Shown here piece after piece: positions 34,074 through 42,826 of a DNA stretch of 64,000 nucleotides. Source of the stretch: Tenacibaculum finnmarkense genomovar ulcerans (lineage in GTDB: Bacteria; Bacteroidota; Bacteroidia; Flavobacteriales; Flavobacteriaceae); the NCBI RefSeq assembly GCF_900239495.1, contig NZ_OENE01000035.1:37509-101508 (forward strand). Direction: 5' to 3'. Under the pieces are notes generated by a model, which made no database searches, was not told the DNA's origin, and saw only the letters and a list, made by a program, of their open reading frames with translations. Position numbers and translations under genes: made by a program. Position 1 is the first letter of the stretch. Each line of letters opens with the position of its first letter.

Positions 34074-34712
34074 TTACAAACGATTTTCTATCCAAGTTTT
34101 AAAACTGTAAAAATTTTGAGGCGCAACACCATGCCCAACATTATATTCTGAATAGTCATTTTTTAAGTTGTTTTCCTCTAAAAATACAGGTGCTTTTCTA
34201 GCCCAATCCACAGGAATTACTTGGTCAACCGTTCCGTGAGAAATATAATAATCAGTTGTGATTTTAGTGTTTTCTTGCTGATTTTTGATTAAATTTTCAT
34301 CAATATAACCACTAAGCGCAATAACATGTTGCACTTTATTTGGGTAATTTAAACTCAAGGCATAACTTAAAATAGCCCCTTGACTAAAGCCTAAAACAAA
34401 GGTTTTATCAGGATTCGTGTTGTATTTTTCTTTAATTTTATCAATAAAACTAGCAATTTTAGTTACAGATGTTGCTGCTTGTTCTAAATCTGAAAACTTA
34501 CCTTTAACGGCATCAAAATTAATGGCATACCAAGCAAAAGCACCGCCACCCATTTGGTAAGGAGCTTGTGCGCTAACAATTAGTAAATCTTCAGGTAATT
34601 CTTGTGCAAACGAAAATAAATCGTCTTCATTACTACCATATCCGTGCAATAAAATTAATAACGGTGGATTAGTAGTTGCCTGTTTAGGCTCTCTTATAAT
34701 GTAATTTAGCAT
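34074..34712 (-). CDS. Alpha/beta hydrolase, phospholipase/carboxylesterase family
   Basis: A 212-aa esterase. The nucleophile Ser lies in LGFSQGAIL, the acid in SHGTVDQVIP, and the His in VGHGVAP; LLILLHGYGSNEDD forms the oxyanion region. No signal peptide, so cytoplasmic. Substrates of this family are short acyl esters or thioesters and cannot be read here. It is the last gene of a four-gene run on the minus strand. Confidence 0.87.
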   Translation of the reverse strand: MLNYIIREPKQATTNPPLLILLHGYGSNEDDLFSFAQELPEDLLIVSAQAPYQMGGGAFAWYAINFDAVKGKFSDLEQAATSVTKIASFIDKIKEKYNTNPDKTFVLGFSQGAILSYALSLNYPNKVQHVIALSGYIDENLIKNQQENTKITTDYYISHGTVDQVIPVDWARKAPVFLEENNLKNDYSEYNVGHGVAPQNFYSFKTWIENRL

Positions 34713-34789
34713 TTTAATACATGTGTTTTAATAAAAAAATATGCAAATAAATAATAAAATCTATTCGCATATTTATGATGTAATTTATT

Positions 34790-35116
34790 TTAAATTCCTT
34801 TAAACCAATCTTGAAATTGATCTCCTAAAAATGGAATTAATTTTCGTTCCCCTTTAATGGCAGCCATAAAGCTGATAATCCAACTAACAAATAATAATAT
34901 ACTTACAGCATAGCCAGCAAAACCTCCTAAATATTTAAAAATAATTAATCCATTTAAAAAAGAAAGCAGGTGTATACCAAGCATTTGTTTAGTGTAAAAA
35001 CTAGCAAAACTATTTTTTGTATTTATGTTTAGTATAAAAGCAATAATAGTTCCTATAATCCAAAAATGACTAATTATTGCGGTCATTTTTCCATCGCTTA
35101 TAGTAACACTATTCAT
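34790..35116 (-). CDS. DUF4870/Tic20-like small membrane protein
   Basis: The protein (108 aa) has three membrane segments, at about 10-27, 44-62 and 67-90, and a C-terminal KGERKLIPFLGDQFQDWFKGI, typical of DUF4870. Function unknown. It follows the dihydroorotase-like gene by 2 bp. Confidence 0.8.
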   Translation of the reverse strand: MNSVTISDGKMTAIISHFWIIGTIIAFILNINTKNSFASFYTKQMLGIHLLSFLNGLIIFKYLGGFAGYAVSILLFVSWIISFMAAIKGERKLIPFLGDQFQDWFKGI

Positions 35117-35118
35117 AA

Positions 35119-36378
35119 TTAGTTGTTCAAAATTAGTTGCTTATTATTATAAATACCATAAACTTTTCCTTTTAACTCTTTTTCTAAAAATACACTATTT
35201 TTTGAGGTTGATAAAATATCTTCTTCCGTAAAAATAGCAGTTCCTTCAGGAGTAAAAAACGATAAATTAGCAATTTCATTTTCTTTGATACTTGTTTTTT
35301 GAAGTCCAAAACGTTCTTTCGGATTATCAGATAAACAAGTTACAATCGTTTCTAAATCTAAGACTGAATTTAAAACCCCAAAAGCAGTTTCTAAACCAAT
35401 ACTTCCATCTTTTGCGTTCGAAAATTCTACTTTTTTATGCTCAATATCAATCGGATTATGATCGGAAGTAATCATGTCAATCGTTCCATCTTTAATTCCT
35501 TTTAATAAAGCATTAATATCATCCGAAGTTCTTAAAGGCGGATTTACTTTTTTATTTCCATCAAATTGATGCAATTCATCATCGGTTAAAAACAAGTTAT
35601 GAACCGCTACACTACAAGTAACATCCAAGCCTTTCTTTTTAGCTTCTTTAATTAATTGCACTGATTTTTTAGTGGAAATAGTAGGAATGTGTAATTTTCC
35701 ACCTGTATATTCTAATAAAAATAAATCACGAGAAACTTGTAATTCTTCGGCTAAAGCAGGGATTCCTTTTAATCCTAAAAGTGTACTGTTTTTACCTTCG
35801 TGAACGACACCTTCGCCAGCAATCGAATTATTTTTAGGAAAACTAAGTGCTAATCCGTTGAAGTTTTGCGTATAAAGTAAGGCTACTTTTAGTAAGTTAT
35901 CGTTAACAATTGGCTTTTTATAATCGCCAAAAGCAATTGCGCCAGATTGTTGCATATCGTACAATTCCGCCATTTCAATACCTTTCGATCCTTGAGTTAA
36001 GCTACCGATTGGATGCAAATTTGTGGCAAATCCGTTGGCTCTATAAATTAGAAATTCAACCGCTGCTTTGTTGTCAATAACAGGGTTTGTGTTTGGGTTT
36101 ACAGCAATATCTGTAAAACCACTTTTAGCTGCTACTTGTAAACCATTTTTAATGGTTTCACGCTCTTCGTAACCTGGTTCTCCCAAGCAAACACTAGTGT
36201 CAAACCAACCCGTAGAAACGTGTAAGTTATCAAGTTTTATAATTTGATATTCTTGTTTGTCGGCAATATTACTATCAATTTTAGTAATAATTCCGTCGGT
36301 AATTAAAATATCTTTAGTTTGTTGGTGGTAAGGGCTATGAGCATCAATAATAGTTGCCGATTTTAATAGCGTTGTCAT
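35119..36378 (-). CDS. Dihydroorotase-like protein, probably catalytically inactive
   Basis: An amidohydrolase-fold protein of 419 aa with class I dihydroorotase pattern (NLHVSTGWFDTSVCLGEPGYEERE; MITSDHNPIDIEHK). The zinc motif HxH plus Arg is lost: the canonical DxHVHxREPG reads D60-T-S-V-C-L-G-E-P-G, with Ser62 and Cys64 for the two His. It is therefore probably a PyrC-prime pseudoenzyme, as known from aspartate transcarbamoylase complexes, where it serves as structural partner. A true pyrC should be elsewhere. The start overlaps the BatA-type gene by 4 bp. Confidence 0.85.
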   Translation of the reverse strand: MTTLLKSATIIDAHSPYHQQTKDILITDGIITKIDSNIADKQEYQIIKLDNLHVSTGWFDTSVCLGEPGYEERETIKNGLQVAAKSGFTDIAVNPNTNPVIDNKAAVEFLIYRANGFATNLHPIGSLTQGSKGIEMAELYDMQQSGAIAFGDYKKPIVNDNLLKVALLYTQNFNGLALSFPKNNSIAGEGVVHEGKNSTLLGLKGIPALAEELQVSRDLFLLEYTGGKLHIPTISTKKSVQLIKEAKKKGLDVTCSVAVHNLFLTDDELHQFDGNKKVNPPLRTSDDINALLKGIKDGTIDMITSDHNPIDIEHKKVEFSNAKDGSIGLETAFGVLNSVLDLETIVTCLSDNPKERFGLQKTSIKENEIANLSFFTPEGTAIFTEEDILSTSKNSVFLEKELKGKVYGIYNNKQLILNN

Positions 36379-38318
36379 GGTTTAAAGAATTTTAAGATCA
36401 AAATTTCAACAAGCAAAGATACAATGGCAATTAGTAAAAACCATTTCCAAAGCCATTGAATTTTATGTTCGTTGTTACTATTTATTAAGGTTTGTTTTAC
36501 CGAATTAGAAATTGTTTTATTTTCAAGGGTTTTTATATTTAAAAAATGCAACAAACTCTCTTGCTTCGGATAATTAAACGCCATGTTTTTTAAAACGTTT
36601 TCTTGTTGTTTTATCTGATAAAAACCAGCGCTTAAAGGCTGGCTATTTGTAGTGATTTTCACACTATTTTGAAGCGCTTGTTGTAGCGGAATAAACGAGT
36701 TTTTAGTATTTGAAATGCTAAGAATATTATTTTTTGAAGTTACGCGATTAATAGCAATACTATTTTGTGTATCAATGGTATAATAACTTTTAGAAAGTTG
36801 TAAACTATGTTTGGCAATACTATAAAAAACAGGCACAATTAAAGGCGAATTTATAAAATTACTAGCCTTTTTATTTAGCGGAGAAGCCAGAAAATAGACT
36901 GTTGAATTTTCCGTATTTACTTGCTGTATAAACGGACGTTTGTTTTCAAAAGACAACATGGTATTGGCGTTTTTAAAAGCCGTATTATAAGCTGTTTTAA
37001 CAAAAGGATATTGAAAATTTTTAATTTCTTTTTCAAATACATTTTTAAATAACGGATGCTTGTAATTAATTGTTGTAATTTTTAAACTATCGTTTTTTTG
37101 ATGGTTGTTTGTGGTATTTATACTGCCTATTTTAAGTTGTTTTAATAAATTATTGTAAGAAGAAATATATGCATTTTTAGATGGGATAATAACTAAATCG
37201 CCTCCTTTTTTTGAAAAATCAACCAAGCTTGCAATCAATGTTTCAGGTAATTTATCAATTTCATTTAAAACAATAAGATGTTGTTTTTCAATTAAATTAT
37301 AATTTAAGTTTTGTGTGTTTAAAGCTTTAAAATCAAATTCATCATCACTATAAATTCGTTTTAAAAAGTTAGTATTTTTACCAATAGATAAAATTTTAAT
37401 TTTAGAATTGGCATTAATTGCGAAATAAAACGAATTATCAAAAGAATAGGTATCTTTAAAGTTTAATTCAATTTTACCTAAAAAATCAGCCGTGTTAACA
37501 ATCGAAAACACTACTTTTTTACTGTCATTTTCTGCAATAGAAAAAACCTGTTTATTAATTAGTTTATCGTTGTTATAAAGTGAAATTGGCAGTTCTTTTT
37601 TTGCATTTCCTTGATTTTTAATGCTAATTTCAATATCAAAATTATTGGTTGTACTGGTGTTTATAAAAATACTATCAATAGATATATTATTTTTTTCTTG
37701 CGGATTTAATTGCACCAAATTAGTGTTTTCAGGCAACTGATTAAGTGCTGTATTTTCAATATTTTGAAAATCAGAAATTATAATATTTTTGCTGTTTTTA
37801 TTTTTTAATAGCTCGCTCGACATTTTTAAGAAAACCGTTTTTAACGCCATTTTTTTAGCCGTATTTTTAACGTTTAATAAAATATCTTTCAATTCATCAG
37901 CTGTTTTATGCTGAAAATAATTGGTATTTGTCAGCAAAGAATAGTGTGCTTTTTCTGACGTGTTTTCAATAATTTCTTGTATCGAAACTTGCAATAAATC
38001 GCCTTTTTCACCTGCTGTATTTGTACTTAAAGAAGTATCTAAATAGATGAAAAAATGTTGCTGTTCATCACTTTTATGATTGCCAAAATAAGGCTGAGCA
38101 AAGGCTAAAATTAAAGCGGTAAGCAACAATAAACGCGTAGCTAAGATCAACCATTTTTTTATGCGAGAACTTTTACGTGTTTGTGTTACTAATTTTTTTA
38201 AAACCGCCACATTGGTAAAGGTAACTTTTTCAAAACGTTGTAATTGAAATAAGTGAACCAATATCGGGATCAGTAAAAAGACTAAAAAATATAAAATTTC
38301 AGGATGTTTAAATTGCAT
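36375..38318 (-). CDS. BatA-domain membrane protein
   Basis: A 647-aa inner-membrane protein. The N-terminal aerotolerance/BatA domain has two helices (about 6-22 and 57-76) around RFEKVTFTNVAVLKKL. A VWA-like region follows (FFIYLDTSLSTNTAGE, about 88-200), then a long beta-rich periplasmic portion and a C-terminal membrane helix (WLWKWFLLIAIVSLLVEILIL). Relatives are common in Bacteroidota and linked to Bat operons, but no MoxR or other Bat gene is adjacent. First gene of the operon leading into the dihydroorotase-like gene. Confidence 0.85.
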   Translation of the reverse strand: MQFKHPEILYFLVFLLIPILVHLFQLQRFEKVTFTNVAVLKKLVTQTRKSSRIKKWLILATRLLLLTALILAFAQPYFGNHKSDEQQHFFIYLDTSLSTNTAGEKGDLLQVSIQEIIENTSEKAHYSLLTNTNYFQHKTADELKDILLNVKNTAKKMALKTVFLKMSSELLKNKNSKNIIISDFQNIENTALNQLPENTNLVQLNPQEKNNISIDSIFINTSTTNNFDIEISIKNQGNAKKELPISLYNNDKLINKQVFSIAENDSKKVVFSIVNTADFLGKIELNFKDTYSFDNSFYFAINANSKIKILSIGKNTNFLKRIYSDDEFDFKALNTQNLNYNLIEKQHLIVLNEIDKLPETLIASLVDFSKKGGDLVIIPSKNAYISSYNNLLKQLKIGSINTTNNHQKNDSLKITTINYKHPLFKNVFEKEIKNFQYPFVKTAYNTAFKNANTMLSFENKRPFIQQVNTENSTVYFLASPLNKKASNFINSPLIVPVFYSIAKHSLQLSKSYYTIDTQNSIAINRVTSKNNILSISNTKNSFIPLQQALQNSVKITTNSQPLSAGFYQIKQQENVLKNMAFNYPKQESLLHFLNIKTLENKTISNSVKQTLINSNNEHKIQWLWKWFLLIAIVSLLVEILILKFFKP

Positions 38319-38440
38319 AGTTTTTTGCTGTTATAAGCGTACTTTTTTAATGATTAATTAGCGTTTTTAAAGGTAGTAATTTTTAGTCAAACAGGTGTTT
38401 TACGATCTAATTTGATATTTTATTTAAAACCCTAAGATTA

Positions 38441-38548
38441 ATTTGAAGCAATTTCCCGCTTTGCGCACTCGCTTTTTTTATTTTTTTTTAAAACGAAAAA
38501 ATAAAACAGCCCTCAAACAAAGCTTCAATCGGGGCTAGGCATTTTTAC
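38441..38548 (-). repeat. TAGCCCCGAT element, copy 1
   Basis: Read on the minus strand it runs from gtaaaaatgcctagccccga through a T-rich middle to agcgagtgcgcaaagcggga. It matches the copy at 55737-55842 over its whole length with some changes. Conserved ends (TAGCCCCGATTG and GCGGGAAAT) can pair with each other, so a structured RNA is possible. The pattern recalls the Flavo-1 RNA motif, from memory only. Confidence 0.6.
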
Positions 38549-38603
38549 AAACAAGTAAATTACTGCACAAAAAACCAGCTTTTTATTCCTTAGAATATTA
38601 CAA

Positions 38604-38700
38604 GCTATCGGTTCGATAATTTTTTTAGCATCAAATAAAATAATTCAAATTCTCGATACAATTTTAATTCCTTTTAGTCATTAAAATCACTCGAATTGAC
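38604..38700 (-). repeat. MITE-like palindromic element, copy A (one arm decayed)
   Basis: The arm 38650-38700 is the exact reverse complement, 51 of 51 bases, of 41998-42048. The other arm is degraded, but the centre (ttttttagcatcaaa) matches copy C. It lies between divergent genes. Confidence 0.75.
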
Positions 38701-38871
38701 AACTATTAACCAAAATCATCAAAAAAAAGCTAAAAACAACAGTAAATCAGCAAGCGAAACTCAACTAAATTTAGTTTGAAACTAGTGTCGCTATTAAAAC
38801 CGTTTGAATTTATAAATTCATAAAAAAATGTTAGATTATTGTATTGTTTTCGGCATCCTATCAAATTTTAG

Positions 38872-38879
38872 TATTTTTG
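38872..38879 (+). promoter_or_regulatory. Promoter -7 element TATTTTTG of the methyltransferase
   Basis: The box ends 4 bp before the ATG at 38884, so transcription would begin at or next to the start codon, giving a leaderless mRNA. Confidence 0.5.
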
Positions 38880-38883
38880 AACT

Positions 38884-39537
38884 ATGACGACAAACAAAAG
38901 TGATTGTAAAATTTCACAACATAAAGCACATTGGAATGCTGCTTATACTAACAAATCAACGCAAGAATTAGGTTGGTTTGAAGAAAAATCAACAAAAACC
39001 ATTGATTTAATTACAAAAACAGGTTTAAAATCAACAGCAAGTATTTTAAATATAGGTGTTGGTTCGTCCTTATTAATTGATGAATTATTAGCCGAAGGTT
39101 ACACTAATTTAAAGGCAAATGATGTGTCAGAAAAAGCCTTGAATATTTTAAAGGAACGACTTGGCGAAACAGCGTCAAAAGTAACTTTTATTACCGATAA
39201 TTTACTAGCGCCTAAAAAGTTGCAAAACCTCGCACCTGTTGATTTATGGAATGATAGAGCGGTGTTGCATTTCTTTTTAGAAGAAGCAGAACAAACAGCT
39301 TATTTCAATTTATTAAAACAAATAGTGGCGGATAATGGCTTTGTAATTATTGCTGTTTTTGCCTTAGATGGCGCTGAAAAATGTTCAGGTTTGCCCTTAA
39401 AACGCTACAACACCGAAATGTTACAAGAAAAGTTAGGTGCAGAATTTTCATTAATAACGGCATTTAACTACACTTTTATAAACCCGAATGGCGGAGAAAG
39501 ACCGTATATTTACACCTTGTTTCAAAGAAAAAAATAA
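38884..39537 (+). CDS. Class I SAM-dependent methyltransferase
   Basis: A 217-aa Rossmann-fold methyltransferase. SAM-binding motif I is ILNIGVGSSLLIDELL (about residues 56-71), and motif II/III lies around NDVSEKALNIL and VDLWNDRAVLHFF. The latter (WNDRAVLHFF) is typical of a thiopurine- or tellurite-type branch. The substrate is unknown. It is 4 bp upstream of bshC, which suggests cotranscription and perhaps a thiol-related substrate; the link is inference. Confidence 0.83.
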   Translation: MTTNKSDCKISQHKAHWNAAYTNKSTQELGWFEEKSTKTIDLITKTGLKSTASILNIGVGSSLLIDELLAEGYTNLKANDVSEKALNILKERLGETASKVTFITDNLLAPKKLQNLAPVDLWNDRAVLHFFLEEAEQTAYFNLLKQIVADNGFVIIAVFALDGAEKCSGLPLKRYNTEMLQEKLGAEFSLITAFNYTFINPNGGERPYIYTLFQRKK

Positions 39538-39541
39538 GTCT

Positions 39542-41134
39542 ATGAAAGTAACAAATATCCCTTTTAAAAAAACTGGTTTTTTCTCTAAAACAATGCTCGA
39601 TTATTTAGAGGAATCAGCAGAAATAACACCTTTTTATGATAATTTTTCATCTTTAGAAGGTTTTGAAAAGCAAATAGCAACGAAAAAAGCTCATTTTTCA
39701 AAAGACACAAGAAAAACACTTGTTACAGCCTTAGAAAAACAATATTTAAAAGTAACAACAACAGCAGGTACAGCGCAAAATATTGCGAGTTTATCTTCAG
39801 AAAACACCTTTACAGTAACCACAGGGCATCAGTTAAATCTGTTTACAGGACCGTTGTATTTTTTATATAAAATTATTACAGCCATTAATTTAGCGGAAGA
39901 ATTAACGGTAAAATATCCGAAGCAAAACTTTGTGCCTATTTATTGGATGGCTACCGAAGATCATGATTTTGAAGAAATCAATTACTTTAATTTTAAAGGA
40001 AAAAAAGTACAGTGGAATTCTGATCAAACAGGGGCTGTCGGGCGTTTTTCAACCCAAGGATTGGCAGAAGTTTTAGCGGTGTTTTCAGAACATTTAGGCG
40101 CTTCAAAAAATGCGGTATTTTTAAAGGAATTATTCGAAAAAGCCTATATAAAACACGCAAATTTAGCCGATGCAACCCGTTATATTGCCAATGAATTATT
40201 TGGTGAATATGGTTTGGTAATTATTGATGCCGATGAAAAATCGTTGAAAAAAGTATTTATTCCGTTTATCGAAAATGAATTAAAAAGTCAAACATCGTAT
40301 AAAAAAGTAAGCGAAACTATTAAAGATTTCGGTAAAAATTATAAAATTCAAGTAAATCCACGGGAAATTAATTTGTTTTATTTAACCGATAAAATTCGAG
40401 AACGTATTGTTTTTGAAAATGATATTTATAAGGTAAATAACACCGATATTTCTTGGGCTTTAAACGATTTACTAGAAGAAGTTGCTCAATTTCCCGACCG
40501 ATTTTCACCAAATGTAATTATGCGTCCGTTGTATCAGGAGGTAATTTTACCAAATCTTTGCTATCTTGGTGGCGGTGGCGAACTGGCGTATTGGCTAGAA
40601 TTAAAAAGTTATTTTGAAGCGGTAAAAGTGCCGTTTCCTATTTTATTATTACGAAATTCGGCACAGATAATTTCTGAAAAACAAGCAACTAAATTAACTA
40701 AATTAACCATTAGTTTAGAAGATATTTTCTTGAAAAAGAGTGAGTTGCTTAAAAAGAAAGTGTTAGAGATATCGGAAGAAAAAATAGATTTCACCGAGCA
40801 GAAAGAGTTTTTAAAGCAGCAATTTGTTACTTTACGAGCATTGGCTGAAAAAACAGATGTTTCCTTTGTAGGCGCTGTAAATGCACAAGAAAAGAAACAG
40901 TTAAATGGTTTAGAATCTTTAGAAAAACGCTGGTTGCGAGCAGAAAAACGCCGACATAAAAACTTTGTAGATAGAATTGTATTTTTGCAAAACGAAATAT
41001 TGCCAAATGGAAGTTTAGAAGAGCGTCAACGAAACTTTTCTGAATATTATTTAGCGCACGGAAATATTTTGATAAAAGAATTAAAAAAAGGGTTAAAACC
41101 TTTACAATTAGAATTTACAGTACTGATATTTTAG
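39542..41134 (+). CDS. bshC: Bacillithiol biosynthesis cysteine-adding enzyme
   Basis: BshC (530 aa from ATG 39542) joins cysteine to glucosaminyl-malate in the last step of bacillithiol synthesis. Signature parts are TTGHQLNLFTGPLYFLYKII, YWMATEDHDFEEIN, PNVIMRPLYQEVILPNLCY and GGGGELAYWLELK, and the C-terminal coiled coil (about 400-500) is present. The longer frame from 39488 overlaps the methyltransferase and is rejected. bshA and bshB are not in the window. Bacillithiol is the usual low-molecular-weight thiol of Bacteroidota. Confidence 0.93.
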   Translation: MKVTNIPFKKTGFFSKTMLDYLEESAEITPFYDNFSSLEGFEKQIATKKAHFSKDTRKTLVTALEKQYLKVTTTAGTAQNIASLSSENTFTVTTGHQLNLFTGPLYFLYKIITAINLAEELTVKYPKQNFVPIYWMATEDHDFEEINYFNFKGKKVQWNSDQTGAVGRFSTQGLAEVLAVFSEHLGASKNAVFLKELFEKAYIKHANLADATRYIANELFGEYGLVIIDADEKSLKKVFIPFIENELKSQTSYKKVSETIKDFGKNYKIQVNPREINLFYLTDKIRERIVFENDIYKVNNTDISWALNDLLEEVAQFPDRFSPNVIMRPLYQEVILPNLCYLGGGGELAYWLELKSYFEAVKVPFPILLLRNSAQIISEKQATKLTKLTISLEDIFLKKSELLKKKVLEISEEKIDFTEQKEFLKQQFVTLRALAEKTDVSFVGAVNAQEKKQLNGLESLEKRWLRAEKRRHKNFVDRIVFLQNEILPNGSLEERQRNFSEYYLAHGNILIKELKKGLKPLQLEFTVLIF

Positions 41135-41135
41135 C

Positions 41136-41993
41136 ATGGAAGATAAAAAAGGATTACACGAGAATAACAAGCACAAAGATGGATACGATTTTAACTTTTT
41201 AAAAGAAAAATATCCTGCAATTTCGGAATTTATTATTGAAAAATTTGATAAAGAAACCATTGATTTTTCAAATCCAGTAGCGGTTAAAGAATTTAACAAA
41301 GCCTTATTAGCGGCATATTATAATATTAAAGATTGGAATTTTCCTGATGCAAATTTATGCCCTCCAATTCCTGGAAGAGCTGATTATATTCATCATATCG
41401 CCGATTTAATTAGCGATAAAGAAGAAAAAGTTACCGTTTTAGATATTGGTACAGGAGCAAGTTGTGTATATCCATTATTGGGTGCATCGGCTTATGATTG
41501 GAATTTCGTAGCGGTTGATATTGATTTAGATTCGTTAGATTTTGCACAAGATATTATCGATGATAATAATTTAAGCGATAAAATTACATTACGTCATCAA
41601 ATTGATGAAATGAATATTTTAAAAGGAATTATAAATGAAAACGAGTCGTTTACTATAACGATGTGTAATCCGCCATTTTATAAATCGGCAAATGAGGCAA
41701 GAGGTGCGAATTTAAGAAAATCGAGAAATTTAGGAAATAGCGCCGTACGTAATTTTGCAGGAAATCATAATGAGTTATGGTATTTAGGAGGTGAAAAAGC
41801 TTTTTTACATACTTATTTATACGAAAGTTCTTTACAGCCAGAATCGAGTAAATGGTTTACAAGTTTAGTTTCAAGAAAAGAAAATGTGAAAAATTTACAG
41901 GTTTCTGCTAAGAAATTAAAAGTAAAAGAATTTAAAGTAATTCCGATGAGCCAAGGAAATAAAGTAACACGTATTGTGTGCTGGAGGTTTTAA
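41136..41993 (+). CDS. rlmF: 23S rRNA (adenine-1618-N6)-methyltransferase
   Basis: RlmF (285 aa) methylates A1618 of 23S rRNA. Characteristic sequence is NKHKDGYDFNFLKEKYP (about 8-24), LCPPIPGRADYIHHIADL, SAM motif VLDIGTGASCVYPLLGA, and the N6-adenine motif NPPFYKS with surrounding CNPPF. It begins 1 bp after bshC, so it is probably in the same operon. A repeat element starts 4 bp after its stop. Confidence 0.94.
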   Translation: MEDKKGLHENNKHKDGYDFNFLKEKYPAISEFIIEKFDKETIDFSNPVAVKEFNKALLAAYYNIKDWNFPDANLCPPIPGRADYIHHIADLISDKEEKVTVLDIGTGASCVYPLLGASAYDWNFVAVDIDLDSLDFAQDIIDDNNLSDKITLRHQIDEMNILKGIINENESFTITMCNPPFYKSANEARGANLRKSRNLGNSAVRNFAGNHNELWYLGGEKAFLHTYLYESSLQPESSKWFTSLVSRKENVKNLQVSAKKLKVKEFKVIPMSQGNKVTRIVCWRF

Positions 41994-41997
41994 TTTT

Positions 41998-42127
41998 GTC
42001 AATTCGAGTGATTTTAATGACTAAAAGGAATTAAAATTGTATCGAGAATTTTAGTTTTTATTGAGTTTGAAGATAAAAAAGTTCTCGATACAATTTTTTG
42101 AAGGAAAAAAATCACTCGAACTGACAG
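41998..42127 (+). repeat. MITE-like palindromic element, copy B
   Basis: The left arm (41998-42048, gtcaattcgagtgatttt onward) and the right arm (42082-42127, ending atcactcgaactgacag) are imperfect inverted repeats. Ends are GTCAATTCGAGTGA and TCACTCGAACTGAC. It begins 4 bp after the rlmF stop. No target duplication was recognised. Confidence 0.8.
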
Positions 42128-42153
42128 CTTGTTTTGATTTTCTTAATAAAACT

Positions 42154-42190
42154 AAAAAATCTCAGATAAATTAATTTATCTGAGATTTTT
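42154..42190. terminator. Bidirectional terminator between rlmF and WbqC-like gene
   Basis: A perfect 17-bp stem (aaaaaatctcagataaa / tttatctgagatttttt) around TTAA. It lies between convergent genes. Confidence 0.88.
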
Positions 42191-42214
42191 TTTGTGTAAA
42201 ATTTAAATAGGCTC

Positions 42215-42826
42215 TTAAATTGTAATATTTTCTAAAAAAGTACTTGCATTTGGGCCTTCCATAAAAAGTAAATCTAAAATGGATAAATTAGGAATAAATC
42301 CATGTTTGTCATCAAAAATTTGAATGTAGCGTTCCATTTCAATTTCAACACCTTTTTTAGCAATTGCCAAATTTCTGTAATCGGGAATATTTGGTGTTAC
42401 TTGATAATCTACGGTTTTTGTAAACGAATCATCAATTTGTAAAGCATCGGTAATAAATAAATGTGCATCAATATTTACATCTTGTAAATACGTATATTTT
42501 TTATGAAATATTGCAGCAATATCATCTTCAAAAAACTCAAAAAATGGCGATGATTTATACGCCGATTGTAAGGATTTAAAATGCTGTTGTTGCCATGGAA
42601 TATCACTTTCAACTAAGGTATCTTTACTCTTTTTTCTACTCTCTGTAAGTAAATGTTTTACAGGAATATTTAGGTTTAATTTTCCGTTAGCAGCATAAAT
42701 AGCACATCGGTTTCGGTAGGTTTGTTTTTGATAATTATCTTCAAGTTCAAACACTACAGAATCAGCGTTATAAATTGCGGCGTATTGCGAAATAGGCGCA
42801 AAATAGGTAGGTATAAAAAGTGCCAT
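42215..42826 (-). CDS. WbqC-like family protein
   Basis: The protein (203 aa) shows the WbqC pattern: FIPTYFAPISQYAAIYNADSV at the start, then LEDNYQKQTYRNRCAIYAANG, LNLNIPV and PWQQQHFKSLQSAYKSSPFF. Family members are linked to glycan or O-antigen synthesis gene sets, but the reaction is not known. Here it stands at the end of the lepB operon, 0 bp from lepB, the usual Flavobacteriaceae order. Confidence 0.88.
   Translation of the reverse strand: MALFIPTYFAPISQYAAIYNADSVVFELEDNYQKQTYRNRCAIYAANGKLNLNIPVKHLLTESRKKSKDTLVESDIPWQQQHFKSLQSAYKSSPFFEFFEDDIAAIFHKKYTYLQDVNIDAHLFITDALQIDDSFTKTVDYQVTPNIPDYRNLAIAKKGVEIEMERYIQIFDDKHGFIPNLSILDLLFMEGPNASTFLENITI

Larger units (their letters stand above)
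38319..38883. other. Long gene-free spacer built from repeats
   Basis: No gene is visible in these 565 bp. It holds the TAGCCCCGAT element (38441-38548, minus), the MITE-like element (38604-38700, minus), and the promoter of the methyltransferase at its right end. Confidence 0.75.
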
